From Olavius algarvensis spirochete endosymbiont (GTDB taxonomy: Bacteria; Spirochaetota; Spirochaetia; DSM-2461), in NCBI GenBank assembly GCA_900608495.1, contig UWYT01000045.1, forward strand, positions 1-40,816: 40,816 nt of DNA. The letters are read 5' to 3'. Shown here in pieces: positions 8,240 through 17,514 of this stretch. Position numbers and translations under genes: made by a program. How positions within the stretch are numbered: the stretch's first letter is position 1; each line of letters begins with the position of its first letter. Under the pieces are notes generated by a model. The model saw nothing but the letters and a program-made list of their open reading frames with translations, was not told the DNA's origin and made no database searches.

Positions 8240-8975
8240 AATTCACCCTTGTAAGAAACAACCCCCGTGCCGGAGCTGTAGGGCCAGCTTTATTTCTATT
8301 TCGTGAATCCAATATTTCCCGCATCTCTTTCCCGTCCCCACCGTTAAGAGCCAAATCAACCATCGTACCTAGAAGCGACCGCACCATCTTCCAAAGAAAA
8401 GCATTCCCATCAATTTGAAATGTCAGCATCGACCCCCTAGTAAGAAACACAGCATGTTTTATAGAACGAGTCCTGGATTTGCTCGCATCCCCACTCGCCG
8501 TGAAAGTAGTAAAATCATGGGAGCCACAGATAACCCGCGCCATCTCATTGAGAGCAACAAGAGAAGGTAGTTTCCTTAGAAACCAGGCATAGCGAGACAT
8601 GTGGGCTGTTCCCAGCAGCGAATTAGCAATCCAATACACATATTGCCTGCTTCTGGCGTCGCATTTTGCATGGAAGCTTCCGGAAGCAATACCGCTTGAA
8701 AGAATCCGCACGTCCCTCGGTAATCGCGCATTTATCGCCGCACCGAACTTCTCATCTCCGATACTCTCGTTTAAACTGTGAAAATTGGCAACCTGTCCAG
8801 TAGCGTGCACGCCTGAATCGGTCCTTCCAGCCCCCATTAACGAAATGGATGACCCGTGCAGGTCCGCAAGCGCCTCCTCCAAAACCCCCTGAACGGTCCG
8901 ATGATCCCTTTGCTTCTGCCAGCCAGCAAAATCCGTTCCATCATATGAGATTAGCAGTCTTATGTTACGCGTCAT
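8232..8975 (-). CDS. truA: tRNA pseudouridine(38-40) synthase TruA
   Basis: A 247-residue pseudouridine synthase that modifies U38-U40 in the anticodon stem of tRNAs. It opens with IRLLISYDGTDFAGWQ, and the catalytic aspartate is Asp53 in GAGRTDSGVHA. The C-terminal region carries FLWKMVRSLLGT, the conserved helix near the active site. Its length is normal for bacterial TruA. The ATG lies inside the end of the DUF2225 gene (11 nt overlap), and its 3' end overlaps the glycosylase start by 8 nt, so it sits in the middle of a tightly packed operon. Confidence 0.96.
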   Translation of the reverse strand: MTRNIRLLISYDGTDFAGWQKQRDHRTVQGVLEEALADLHGSSISLMGAGRTDSGVHATGQVANFHSLNESIGDEKFGAAINARLPRDVRILSSGIASGSFHAKCDARSRQYVYWIANSLLGTAHMSRYAWFLRKLPSLVALNEMARVICGSHDFTTFTASGDASKSRTRSIKHAVFLTRGSMLTFQIDGNAFLWKMVRSLLGTMVDLALNGGDGKEMREILDSRNRNKAGPTAPARGLFLTRVNYE

Positions 8976-9807
8976 AGGACTCTAATTCAAACTTGATAGA
9001 CTTGTGCAGCTTCCTGCCCAAATCAAGCAAAGCCGAAGGCTTGGCCTTTGTCGACAACCCTATCCCAACAATGCGGGAAACCTCCGTTCTGGCCTGCTTC
9101 AATGCGAATATGCGACTGGCCCGATTCTCCCGCTGCCCATATTTCAGCTGCAGCACTCCAACAAGATATAAGACACCACTAAAACCAAAATTATTGTCCA
9201 AATCCGGTCCATGATGGCGAATGCCCTCTATATTCTCCTTCCCATTCCTCTCCTGCTCCAAGGTCTCACTGTAGAAAAAAGCAGCTTTTCTCAAAAATAT
9301 CTTGGACAAAAAATCATAGTTTTCACCTACCTTTTGCTTATCAAGATAGGCTGTGAGCCAGCCGGCACGGAGAAATGAAAGACCTCGCAGAAAGGTTGGA
9401 GCAGTGATAGGGCTTCTGTACTCATAGCAGAGCGCCGCCAAAAAATGCGAGGCTGCGCCCTCCTCAAGTCTCCTATTCCTGCCAAAATTCAAGTCCTTGA
9501 ACAGTGGTTGAGTAATTCTTTTCCGCTCCTCAATTCTTGATTCAAGTTGGGAGTGCTCCTCTTCCTTGGGGGTATCAAAGTCCCTTGGATAGGCCGCATA
9601 CCAACAGCTTGGACAAACCGAAACCGGATATATCAATGGGTGTACATCTTTATATTTCTGCGTTGGAAGATAAATCCTGTGCAATTCGTCAGTTAGCTCT
9701 CCAGCGTTCATTCTTCCGCCACCGGTAAGCAGCTCTTCCCTCTGGAATCTATTCCTGCAAATAGGGCAGGAAATTTTCTTCTTTGCCTTGTAAGTAATCT
9801 CGGTCAC
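8965..9807 (-). CDS. DUF2225 family zinc-motif protein
   Basis: A 280-residue protein of the DUF2225 type (known from Firmicutes and spirochaetes; function unknown). Two CxxC pairs, Cys14/Cys17 (CPIC) and Cys65/Cys68 (CPSC), probably bind one zinc ion. The remaining roughly 200 residues are helical and TPR-like by eye, with segments such as HFLAALCYEYR and the closing LLDLGRKLHKSIKFELESYD. There is no signal peptide, so it is cytosolic. The start is a GTG at 9807 with GGAGAG about 10 nt upstream. A closer ATG would encode only three codons. It follows cdaR by 28 nt and overlaps truA, so it belongs to the same transcription unit. Confidence 0.75.
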   Translation of the reverse strand: MTEITYKAKKKISCPICRNRFQREELLTGGGRMNAGELTDELHRIYLPTQKYKDVHPLIYPVSVCPSCWYAAYPRDFDTPKEEEHSQLESRIEERKRITQPLFKDLNFGRNRRLEEGAASHFLAALCYEYRSPITAPTFLRGLSFLRAGWLTAYLDKQKVGENYDFLSKIFLRKAAFFYSETLEQERNGKENIEGIRHHGPDLDNNFGFSGVLYLVGVLQLKYGQRENRASRIFALKQARTEVSRIVGIGLSTKAKPSALLDLGRKLHKSIKFELESYDA

Positions 9808-9835
9808 CGGCTCATTACTCTCCTATCATTTGAGT

Positions 9836-10771
9836 TTACTCTCCTGCGTTGACAACAACCACACTGAGTTCGCGAGGCAGAATTTGCAACACGGCTAATC
9901 CTGGAGGGATATCTATTTCCACCGGCAAGATATAGTTCCCGGGGCGCTGAATGGCAGATCCATCGAGATAAAAAGTCACGTTTTGAGGGCGCGTATCTTC
10001 AACAAGCAATTGACTTCCCTGAATTGTCAGACTAATTGGAGGCAGAGTATTCACTATCTGCAGTCTCTCAGAAAGATCAAGAATAATCACTTCATGATTC
10101 TCCAAAGTTCGAATTATTATTGATTCATCCACAACCCCTCTAAACTCGATGATTTGGCCACCCGGAATATCTATCTGTGCAGAAGGCAAGACAATCCGCG
10201 TAGTGATTGAGAAATCGTCGTTTCGTCCGGAAAGATCTATAAGCTCTGTTGACAATGTCGACAATTCCGCCATTTGACTGCGTGGTCCTACAGCTGTTAC
10301 AGAAGAGGGCGATACAAAAAATTGAGTGAGTTCATAGCCGAGTGAAGGAGATCCATATAAATTCGGCTCAATTTCAAAACTTTGGATAGTGCGTGGCTCC
10401 ATTGAAATAGTGAGTGTTCTCGGTCGAGATTTCAGTTCCAGTGCCTCCGGCTGCAACGCCGAACCCTTCTTTCTAAGTTCGATAGGAACTTGATACTCAC
10501 CCTCTTCAATGTAGGAGGTTAGATTTATATAGGCCTCAATGTCTTCTTCCAGAATATCCTTCAGCTCATCTTCATCCCCCCTCAGCATAACATTGATAGC
10601 GTTTGGGTACTCAGAACTCACCACAAATCCCTCAGGAGTCAGCACACGCAGTGAAACCGCAATTTGACGTTCTGTCAGAGTATTCGATCGAAAAAGGATA
10701 TGCAGTACTATTGCCAATGCAATACAGATAATCTTGACAGGCCAGCGATAAAAAAGGCGTGCAATTCTCAT
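9836..10771 (-). CDS. cdaR: YbbR-domain protein, CdaA regulator (CdaR)
   Basis: A 311-residue protein anchored by one N-terminal transmembrane segment (IICIALAIVLHILF, about residues 14-27). A series of YbbR-like beta-rich repeats extends outside the membrane, each with a proline-rich turn such as VVSSEYPNAINVMLRG and LEIEPNLYGSP-like stretches. In Gram-positive bacteria CdaR binds and modulates the diadenylate cyclase CdaA. Here the ATG overlaps the cdaA stop codon (ATGA), supporting the same partnership. The gene sits immediately downstream of cdaA and 28 nt upstream of the DUF2225 gene. No extra catalytic domain is seen. Confidence 0.85.
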   Translation of the reverse strand: MRIARLFYRWPVKIICIALAIVLHILFRSNTLTERQIAVSLRVLTPEGFVVSSEYPNAINVMLRGDEDELKDILEEDIEAYINLTSYIEEGEYQVPIELRKKGSALQPEALELKSRPRTLTISMEPRTIQSFEIEPNLYGSPSLGYELTQFFVSPSSVTAVGPRSQMAELSTLSTELIDLSGRNDDFSITTRIVLPSAQIDIPGGQIIEFRGVVDESIIIRTLENHEVIILDLSERLQIVNTLPPISLTIQGSQLLVEDTRPQNVTFYLDGSAIQRPGNYILPVEIDIPPGLAVLQILPRELSVVVVNAGE

Positions 10772-11562
10772 ACAGAGCCGCCTTCAACTGCTTCCGGAGG
10801 GTTCAAACTCAGCTTTTCATGAAGACGACGTCTAAGTTCTGCCTCATCCAGGTCATAAAAGATGCTGCCATCGTAGGCCAATGAAAGGCTTCCCGTTTCC
10901 TCAGAGACAGCTAAAACAACCGCATCTGTTTCCTCGGTGATCCCCAGAGCTGCACGATGCCTCGTTCCAAAACTGCCACGAATATCTGGCTGATTGGATA
11001 GCGGAAGGAAGCATCCCGCCGCCGAAATTCGCCCTCCCTGAATTACTATAGCTCCATCGTGTAGTGGTCCATCATGGTCAAAAATTGTAAGAATCAAAGA
11101 AGATGAAAGATCTGCGTTTATTTGCGTACCGGTGTCAATGATGTTTTTCAAACCCACTTTCCGCACAAAAACCACTAGAGCACCGCGTTTGCGAGCGGAA
11201 AGAACCACCGCTGCATTGAGTACTGTTTCAACTCGAAAGGGTTTCTGCCTTGTTTTCCCACTGAATAGTTCCCTCTGCCCTATTCGAGTGAAAATACTTC
11301 TCAGTTCCGGCTGAAAAACTATTGCAACGCCAATAAAAATTCCAGGAGCAATTAATTCCAAAATCCATAGCAAGGTGGAAAGCCTGAGAAACCACGCCAG
11401 GGCATAGACTAGAGCCAGGCTTACTGCTCCTCGCAGTAGTTGAACGGCGCGGGTTTCTTCCAACAATTCATATAACTTAAAAAAAAGAAATGCCAGAAGT
11501 GCGATATCAACAGCAGGAAGTACAAATTCGCTAACAATTGGAAGATCTTTCAAGAAGCGCAA
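10768..11562 (-). CDS. cdaA: Diadenylate cyclase CdaA (c-di-AMP synthase)
   Basis: About 264 residues. It synthesises c-di-AMP from two ATP molecules at the membrane. Three hydrophobic helices fill the first 90 residues. The DAC domain then shows the DGA motif in DGPLHDGAIVIQGG and the RHR motif in GTRHRAALGITEETDA, both required for catalysis. A TTG at 11562 is preferred as start because GGGAGG lies seven bases upstream. A longer frame could begin at a TTG at 11577, but that codon lies at the edge of the Shine-Dalgarno itself. The gene overlaps the end of folP by about 13 nt and ends in an ATGA overlap with cdaR. The folP-cdaA-cdaR order suggests c-di-AMP production is coexpressed with folate synthesis. 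Confidence 0.93.
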   Translation of the reverse strand: MRFLKDLPIVSEFVLPAVDIALLAFLFFKLYELLEETRAVQLLRGAVSLALVYALAWFLRLSTLLWILELIAPGIFIGVAIVFQPELRSIFTRIGQRELFSGKTRQKPFRVETVLNAAVVLSARKRGALVVFVRKVGLKNIIDTGTQINADLSSSLILTIFDHDGPLHDGAIVIQGGRISAAGCFLPLSNQPDIRGSFGTRHRAALGITEETDAVVLAVSEETGSLSLAYDGSIFYDLDEAELRRRLHEKLSLNPPEAVEGGSV

Positions 11563-12455
11563 GAAAAAGCCTCCCAAACTGCTACTAGCTGCCTTGCAAC
11601 TCCTACATCATGAACCCGCAAAATATCCACCCCCTTTGCGATACACCAGGTATTTGCCGCACAAGTTGCAATCAAACGATTCTCCGGATCACTCTTAGCA
11701 ATTTCGAATCTAGTTTCTGACTTACCAAATTCAGTGTTGGTGGCAAGATTCATATAGTAATCCGCTGAACGCTGGTTTTCCGAATCGATTAGCTGACCTA
11801 GAAAAGTTTTCCGACTCAGTCCCACCATGATAAGGAACCCCTCCGGTCTCCACTGGTCTATCTTACTTATAAGAGCCAGATTATCTTCCAATCTTTTCCC
11901 AAAACCAATACCGGGATCCAAGATAATATCTTCCTTGCTAATCCCTGCGTCCATGGCTCGATCGGCAAATCTCATAAGCGCATCTCGGATTTCCCGAATT
12001 GGATCATGATATCTAGGATGTAGCTGCATGGTAGACGGAGTGCCTCTCATATGCATCAAAACAACCGGCACCTCTCGTTCCGCCGCCAATGCAGCCATGG
12101 ACATGTCGTATCTGAGAGCCGAAATATCGTTGATAATGTCAGCCCCTGTATCTAAGGCCCTTTCAGCTACTCGCGCGCTTTTTGTATCAATGGAAACAGG
12201 TATTTTTGAAACCTCGCGAATTCTCTGAATAACCGGAACAACTCGTCTGATCTGTTCGTCTTCATCAACCTCGACAGATCCCGGTCTTGAAGACTCGCCG
12301 CCTATGTCAAGTATTTCAGCTCCTTCTTTGATCATCGATATCCCGTTTAAAAAGGCCATCTCTGTATTCTCGCTTCGACTTCCAGCGAAGAATGAATCCG
12401 GAGTACAATTTATTATTCCCATGATTCGCGGTATACGAAAATCATCCATATTCAC
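11550..12455 (-). CDS. folP: Dihydropteroate synthase
   Basis: About 300 residues. A cytosolic TIM-barrel enzyme that condenses 6-hydroxymethyl-dihydropterin pyrophosphate with p-aminobenzoate to give dihydropteroate. The family signatures are MGIINCTPDSFF near the N-terminus, DIGGESSRPGS, DPGIGFGK and the final RVHD strand. The start is either GTG at 12455 or ATG at 12449. A TATACT box ends seven bases before the GTG, so the GTG could be the first codon of a leaderless message. It is the first gene of the leftward operon that continues with cdaA. The folB and pteridine-reductase-like genes of the same pathway lie about 10 kb away in this window. Confidence 0.95.
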   Translation of the reverse strand: MNMDDFRIPRIMGIINCTPDSFFAGSRSENTEMAFLNGISMIKEGAEILDIGGESSRPGSVEVDEDEQIRRVVPVIQRIREVSKIPVSIDTKSARVAERALDTGADIINDISALRYDMSMAALAAEREVPVVLMHMRGTPSTMQLHPRYHDPIREIRDALMRFADRAMDAGISKEDIILDPGIGFGKRLEDNLALISKIDQWRPEGFLIMVGLSRKTFLGQLIDSENQRSADYYMNLATNTEFGKSETRFEIAKSDPENRLIATCAANTWCIAKGVDILRVHDVGVARQLVAVWEAFSCAS

Positions 12456-12462
12456 ACAACAT

Positions 12463-12468
12463 AGTATA
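12463..12468 (-). promoter_or_regulatory. Candidate -10 box of the folP operon
   Basis: TATACT on the minus strand, seven bases before the possible GTG start of folP. The -35 region is poor (TAAAAT at 17-bp spacing), so this rests on the -10 element and its position alone. Confidence 0.35.
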
Positions 12469-12487
12469 ATTGTCTCCTAAAATACAT

Positions 12488-12515
12488 TTTACAAGTCTCT
12501 TGGATATGCTATCAT
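12488..12515 (+). promoter_or_regulatory. Candidate sigma-70 promoter of the acyl-CoA synthetase gene
   Basis: TTTACA at 12488-12493 and TATCAT at 12510-12515 are separated by 16 bases. This would give a leader of about 55 nt ending in the AAGGAGG Shine-Dalgarno at 12562-12568. It diverges from the folP promoter. Confidence 0.45.
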
Positions 12516-12576
12516 GAAGAAGTAATTAGAAATATTGATATTAGCGAGTTTGATTGCCTGATAAGGAGGGCCCGTT

Positions 12577-14478
12577 GTGGAATCTACGATTCCTTTACTA
12601 CTTAGAGAAATGGCTGGCGGTTGGCCAAGTGAATCCATACAGTTTTATAAGGATGAAAAAGACGTTTTTCAATCTGTAAGCTTTGAAGAACTGTATACAC
12701 TGGCAAGGCAATTTGCGTCCGGCCTCAAAAAACTTGGAATGAAACGCGGCGAAAATGTTGGCTTGATTTCCGAAAACCGGCAGCAATGGCTTGTAGTCGA
12801 TTTGGCAATTCAGTGTTTGGGGGGCGTTGATGTACCACGTGGATGTGATTCCACTGCCGACGAAATTAGCTACATCCTAGGCTTTTCCGAGTGCAGATTG
12901 GCAATCCTTGAAAATCAAAGTCAGTTGGAAAAAGTGATAAGCAGGGTGAAGACTCTTAAAACCCTCAGGAAGATTGTCATTATCGATCCGGACTACGAGG
13001 CAAAAAATAAAACGGTTGGTGGACTTGAGATATTTACTTATGCCGACATCTTGAAAAACGGATCAGGAGATGATTTTTCAATAGTCGATGCTGAAATCAA
13101 CAAAGGCGCGCCCGATGATGTGATGACTATAATATACACCTCAGGGACAACGGGTGAACCAAGGGGCGTAATGCTCACTCACAGAAATTTCCTGCACCAA
13201 GTGCAACATGTCTCTTCGTTAATCAGAGTTGGCTTGGGAGACCGCTGGTTAAGTGTACTGCCGGTTTGGCACTCCTTTGAGCGCGTAATGCAGTATATTG
13301 CACTGGGTTCTAAAAGTGCAATCTGTTACTCGAAGCCACTTGGGCCAATTCTACTTAAGGATATGCAACTAATCAAACCAACCTGGATGGCTTCTGTTCC
13401 CAGGATATGGGAATCGATGCGCGACGGGATATATCGCAAAGTGAATAGCGATGGAGGGATAAAAAAGGCTCTATTTCTATTTTTTGTTTCGGTGGGTGGC
13501 GCTTGGAATCTGTCTATTCAAATGGTAAAGGGGCAAATGGCAAGATTTAAAAAACGAAGTCGTTTGCTAGACTTTGTTATCGGCATAATACCTGCAATCC
13601 TGCTTTGGCCCCTCAATATCCTGGGCGGCATTCTTGTATTCGGAAAAATCAAGGCCAAGCTGGGCGGTCAGTTTGTGGCCGGAATTTCAGGCGGTGGAAG
13701 TCTTCCAACACATGTGGATAAATTCTTCCAGAGCGCTGGCATACTTCTGCTCGAAGGTTACGGTTTAACCGAATCAGCACCAGTACTTAGTCTCCGGTCT
13801 TTCGATCGTCCTGTGTCCGGCACAATTGGAAAAGCTTTCCCGGTGACCGAACTGAAAATAATCGGCGAGGATGATAAGGAGTTGAAACCCGGCAAAATCG
13901 GCGTACTCCACGCCCGGGGACCTCAGATTATGAAGGGCTACTATCGCCGTGACGATCTTACAGCTCAGGCAATTGACAAGGATGGATTCCTTAACACCGG
14001 CGATCTCGCGAAGGTTACCTACGATGGAGATTACAAAATAGTCGGTCGTGCCAAAGATACCATAGTTCTCCTAGGCGGTGAAAACGTAGCGCCGGCGCTG
14101 ATAGAAGAACGCCTGAAGTGTAGTCCGTACATTTCTCTTGCCATCGTTGTGGGTCAGGACAGACATGTTTTGGGAGCCCTGATTCAAGTGGATCCGGAAA
14201 ACGTGAAGATTTGGGCCAGTGAAAACCATGTCATTTATACAGACGATGAGGAGCTTCTTAACAGCCCTGAGGTGTACAGTTTGATAACGGAAGAGATATC
14301 AAGTCTAATTTCCGCCACCAATGGCTTCAAAATCTATGAACGAATCGCCAAGTTCGTAATTTTGTCCAAGCCTTTTGAGCAAGGCAGGGAATTGTCGGCG
14401 AAACAAGAGATTAAAAGGCATGTAATCAACGAACTATACGCCAAGGAGATTAAATCGCTTTTTGACAGATCCAAATAA
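12577..14478 (+). CDS. Long-chain acyl-CoA synthetase (AMP-binding)
   Basis: A 633-residue adenylate-forming enzyme that activates fatty acids to acyl-AMP and then acyl-CoA. The start is GTG, placed by a strong AAGGAGG seven to eight bases upstream. The AMP-binding P-loop YTSGTTGEPRGVML is near residue 187, YGLTESAPVLS near 395 and LNTGDLA near 472. VGRAKDTIVLLGGENVAP marks the C-terminal domain hinge. Between residues about 295 and 350 is a hydrophobic section (LLDFVIGIIPAILLWPLNI) that may associate with the membrane, as is common in spirochaetal and bacterial FadD15-like enzymes. It is transcribed alone and diverges from the folP operon. The substrate chain length cannot be read from the sequence. 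Confidence 0.9.
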   Translation: MESTIPLLLREMAGGWPSESIQFYKDEKDVFQSVSFEELYTLARQFASGLKKLGMKRGENVGLISENRQQWLVVDLAIQCLGGVDVPRGCDSTADEISYILGFSECRLAILENQSQLEKVISRVKTLKTLRKIVIIDPDYEAKNKTVGGLEIFTYADILKNGSGDDFSIVDAEINKGAPDDVMTIIYTSGTTGEPRGVMLTHRNFLHQVQHVSSLIRVGLGDRWLSVLPVWHSFERVMQYIALGSKSAICYSKPLGPILLKDMQLIKPTWMASVPRIWESMRDGIYRKVNSDGGIKKALFLFFVSVGGAWNLSIQMVKGQMARFKKRSRLLDFVIGIIPAILLWPLNILGGILVFGKIKAKLGGQFVAGISGGGSLPTHVDKFFQSAGILLLEGYGLTESAPVLSLRSFDRPVSGTIGKAFPVTELKIIGEDDKELKPGKIGVLHARGPQIMKGYYRRDDLTAQAIDKDGFLNTGDLAKVTYDGDYKIVGRAKDTIVLLGGENVAPALIEERLKCSPYISLAIVVGQDRHVLGALIQVDPENVKIWASENHVIYTDDEELLNSPEVYSLITEEISSLISATNGFKIYERIAKFVILSKPFEQGRELSAKQEIKRHVINELYAKEIKSLFDRSK

Positions 14479-14632
14479 CCAGGATCGAAGGGTGGAATTC
14501 AGATTTCTGCCAGTAGGTTGGGTTTGCGAAACAGCTTTATGATAAAACACAAGCCTTCGCTGTTCGAATTTTGCATCTCCGCACAGAAGTTTTCAGATTA
14601 ACAAATCTCGCTTGTCAAATTCAAGCCGCTTT

Positions 14633-15019
14633 CTAATCGCTTAACTTCTTTTTCAAAAGGAATCCAATTGCAATACTGTATATTGGTATCGTAAGATATC
14701 TTATTCCTATCTGGATAAAATAAGTTGCAATATCCATCTTCGTTATGAACACGAAGAAAACAAAATCAAACATCCAGTTCATCATTAACCAAATGAACCC
14801 AATCAATATGCCTTCTCTAAGAAAAGCCCCGTCTACTCGCTTGAAATACCCTACTATAAGAACTAATCCAACAAGACTTCCAACGATTATCATCATAGAT
14901 TTGAACAAAAAGACTTCCACCGACAGAGTTCCATCTTGGGAGTAAAATGGAACAGCGACAAGAAAGGGGATTAACCAAGTCAAGAATCCATAAAACAGGG
15001 CTTTTTTCCAAGAATACAT
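14633..15019 (-). CDS. Small four-helix integral membrane protein
   Basis: A 128-residue protein with four predicted transmembrane segments: ALFYGFLTWLIPFLVAVPF, SMMIIVGSLVGLVLIVGYF, IGFIWLMMNWMFDFVFFVF and IGIRYLTIPIYSIAIGFLL. It starts at an ATG with GGAGGA seven bases upstream and ends KKKLSD. I recall similar small proteins in Methanosarcina and scattered bacteria annotated only as hypothetical membrane proteins. No function is known to me and no catalytic residues stand out. It is monocistronic, flanked by about 150 bases without features on one side and a decayed region on the other. Confidence 0.7.
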   Translation of the reverse strand: MYSWKKALFYGFLTWLIPFLVAVPFYSQDGTLSVEVFLFKSMMIIVGSLVGLVLIVGYFKRVDGAFLREGILIGFIWLMMNWMFDFVFFVFITKMDIATYFIQIGIRYLTIPIYSIAIGFLLKKKLSD

Positions 15020-15142
15020 GAAACATTCCTCCTAGATTATCTACACATATCATGCCCAATATCTTCCAGTATAAATGTACTCGCGAGAAGAAGGATATGC
15101 CCACAGAAGCAGGTTTCTTCAAGTGATTTCACCTATCTCTGA

Positions 15143-15406
15143 TGGAGATTCGGTCCTGATACCCGCAGTGGTTTTATCATATCACATTTAGCAAGCGAAA
15201 CTCAAGAATATGCAAAACTAAGAATTCTGGTTGAACTATGCTTCACGCACAGGATTCTTGCATCACAGTCACTGAGGCTTGTATCTAAACTTCCTGATGC
15301 CAAGATGAAGCGTTATTACGTTCAAGATACATGGTTTGATAATGAACGAGGAACTATGTGTTCCCGAGAGCATGGTGAGTTCACTGCCACGCCTAAGGAG
15401 TACTGA
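15143..15406 (+). pseudogene. Possible gene remnant, unrecognised
   Basis: Within the 578-base stretch 15020-15597, which holds no intact gene, one frame stays open for 87 codons on the plus strand. It reads like real protein (for example FIISHLASETQEYAKLRI and KMKRYYVQDTWFDNERGTM). It begins right after a TGA, has no start codon until deep inside, and ends in TGA, so it looks like an internal fragment of a lost gene. I cannot name the family. Beyond it (15407-15597) nothing is recognised. Confidence 0.3.
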
Positions 15407-15597
15407 AACCTTGTGTTGCTGGCATCGCCGACCAAGGTGCAACCAGCTATGACTTGTTTGGGAGAGTGACATCAGTTCTGGAAGAACATCGTTCAGGGCA
15501 GGATGGCAGGAGAGTGGACTTCCATTGCAGCTGTTTTTCACAAACGCGACAAACAACGATTGATGTGGGTTTTAATTCTGCCACTGGCAACGCCAGC

Positions 15598-17514
15598 TTA
15601 CTTTCTACCTGCAAAGCTTTTATGACTTACAAAACGCGCCGATTTGAAACGCCTTGGCCGTATCCTAACGCCCCTGGCTTTAACCCCCTTAATCAGATAG
15701 TTGTGAATCGGAAACCTGTTATTGGTTGAACTCTCCTGTGTAAAATCGATAAGAACTGCAACTTGCTCCTTGGTGGTTAATCGAACAATCGCGCCGTCTT
15801 CCGGCACGAGCGAATAACTGCGATTCAAGATGAAGCTGCTTATTCGACAACGCTTGATATATGGATAATCGTCTTTCCGATAAATCAAAGTGAAGACTAC
15901 CGATTCACAGGTTTCCTTGTCCGCAAGCCCGGCATACAGCAGTCCCCTGCCTACAAAAAATTTGCTCGACACGTTGCCAACCATGTAAGAGCCATCCTTT
16001 TTCACAAACAGAACCTTATCGTAAATCGACATGTTGAATAGTACGTTGCCTCCGGAAACCTCATATCCCAAATAACCAGTTTTCGGATTGTATCGCATCC
16101 TAAGATTTTTTTGCGCAATTTCCCTTATATCAGATTTTTTCAGCCTGACAATTTCGCTTCGACGCGTAAATTTCCTGCCATACCTTTCTATGACGCTATC
16201 TAGAGAATTCAATCCGTATTCGACAAGATTGTTCAGATATCCCTCCACCTTATCCAAACTCCCGCCTAGTTCCCGAATTTCATTCTCCATTCTCTGAATA
16301 TCAAACTGACTGATGCGTCGAATCGGAATTTTCAACAATCTTTCCACGTCCTCGTCAGTAACCTCCCGGCCTATTGTCGGCAAGAATATCTCAAATCCCT
16401 TATGAATCGCGGCGAAGATGCCTTTGATTGTTTTGATTTGCTCAATCCTCTTATAGATTTTTTCAACAATAAAAATTTTCTCCAGAGTTCTTGAATGCAT
16501 CTTATCAAGAATCCGTTCCCTTTCAAGTTTTAATTCCTTTTCCAGAAGGTAGATGAGGGTTCGTGCATGATGTTCGATTATCTCTTTAACGGTCATCAAA
16601 GCTGGTTTATCGTCGTGAATCAGCAGCATGTTCAGCGGAATACTTATCTCACAGTCCGTAAAAGCATACAGACCATCAAGGACTTCGCTGTTGTAAACGC
16701 CTCGTGGAAGTTTGATTTCGATTTCAACGTTCTCTGTCGTGAAATCGATAATTGTACCAATTCTTATTTTGTTGGACCTTGCGGCCGCCTCTATCGAACC
16801 TATCAGACTCTCGGTTGTAACTCCATAGGGCAGTTCCCTGATTACTATCCGCTTGGAATCTGACAAATCCAGGCGAGCTCTGCTTAGAATCTTTCCGTTG
16901 CCTTCATCATATTCAGATACATCGATTATGCCTCCCGAGGGTATATCCGGATAAAGCTCAAATTCTTCCCCCCTAAGACAAGCCTGTTCTGCTTGGATAA
17001 CTTCGATGAGATTGTGCGGGAGTATCCGAGTGGACATTCCAACTGCAATTCCTTCGGCTCCCAAAATCAAGGGAAGAGGAATTTTAGCGGGAAGAGTAAC
17101 CGGCTCCTTCCTCCGTCCATCATAGGAATCGATGAAATCGGTTATTTCAGGCTGAAACAGCAGTTCCTTACTGAAGGGAAGAAGTCTGCATTCGATATAC
17201 CTCGATGCCGAGGGAGGATCGCCGGTTAGAGTATTCCCAAAATTACCTTGCTTATCTATGAATAATTCCTTGTTCGCCAGATTCACAAGAGCCTCGTAAA
17301 TCGATGCATCTCCGTGCGGATGATACTGCATTGCATGGCCGACAACATTTGCCACCTTGTGAAAATTTCCATCATCCATGTCGAAAAGAGATTGCAGTAT
17401 TCGCCGCTGCACAGGCTTGAGTCCATCATTGAGGTGTGGAATTGCGCGATCACGAATTACATGGGAGGCATACTTCAGGAAGTACTCGTTAAAAAGTTTT
17501 CCAACATAGGCCAT
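15598..17514 (-). CDS. parC: DNA topoisomerase IV subunit A (GyrA/ParC family)
   Basis: A 638-residue type IIA topoisomerase A subunit that cleaves and rejoins DNA with a tyrosine. The catalytic Tyr is at residue 106 in SASRYIECRLLP. The winged-helix region contains DGLKPVQRRIL and YHPHGDASIYEAL. It is much shorter than gyrase A and lacks the GyrA box and a full beta-pinwheel C-terminal domain, which with the ParE-type partner argues for topoisomerase IV (decatenation). The ATG at 17514 has GGAG seven bases upstream and overlaps by one base the TGA of an open frame reaching from parE. A TTG one codon earlier is a weaker start. Confidence 0.9.
   Translation of the reverse strand: MAYVGKLFNEYFLKYASHVIRDRAIPHLNDGLKPVQRRILQSLFDMDDGNFHKVANVVGHAMQYHPHGDASIYEALVNLANKELFIDKQGNFGNTLTGDPPSASRYIECRLLPFSKELLFQPEITDFIDSYDGRRKEPVTLPAKIPLPLILGAEGIAVGMSTRILPHNLIEVIQAEQACLRGEEFELYPDIPSGGIIDVSEYDEGNGKILSRARLDLSDSKRIVIRELPYGVTTESLIGSIEAAARSNKIRIGTIIDFTTENVEIEIKLPRGVYNSEVLDGLYAFTDCEISIPLNMLLIHDDKPALMTVKEIIEHHARTLIYLLEKELKLERERILDKMHSRTLEKIFIVEKIYKRIEQIKTIKGIFAAIHKGFEIFLPTIGREVTDEDVERLLKIPIRRISQFDIQRMENEIRELGGSLDKVEGYLNNLVEYGLNSLDSVIERYGRKFTRRSEIVRLKKSDIREIAQKNLRMRYNPKTGYLGYEVSGGNVLFNMSIYDKVLFVKKDGSYMVGNVSSKFFVGRGLLYAGLADKETCESVVFTLIYRKDDYPYIKRCRISSFILNRSYSLVPEDGAIVRLTTKEQVAVLIDFTQESSTNNRFPIHNYLIKGVKARGVRIRPRRFKSARFVSHKSFAGRK

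Noticed and set aside
9790-9835. Mini-frame MSR before the DUF2225 gene as a regulatory leader
   Set aside because: The Shine-Dalgarno is only three bases from its ATG and the frame is three codons long; most likely chance.
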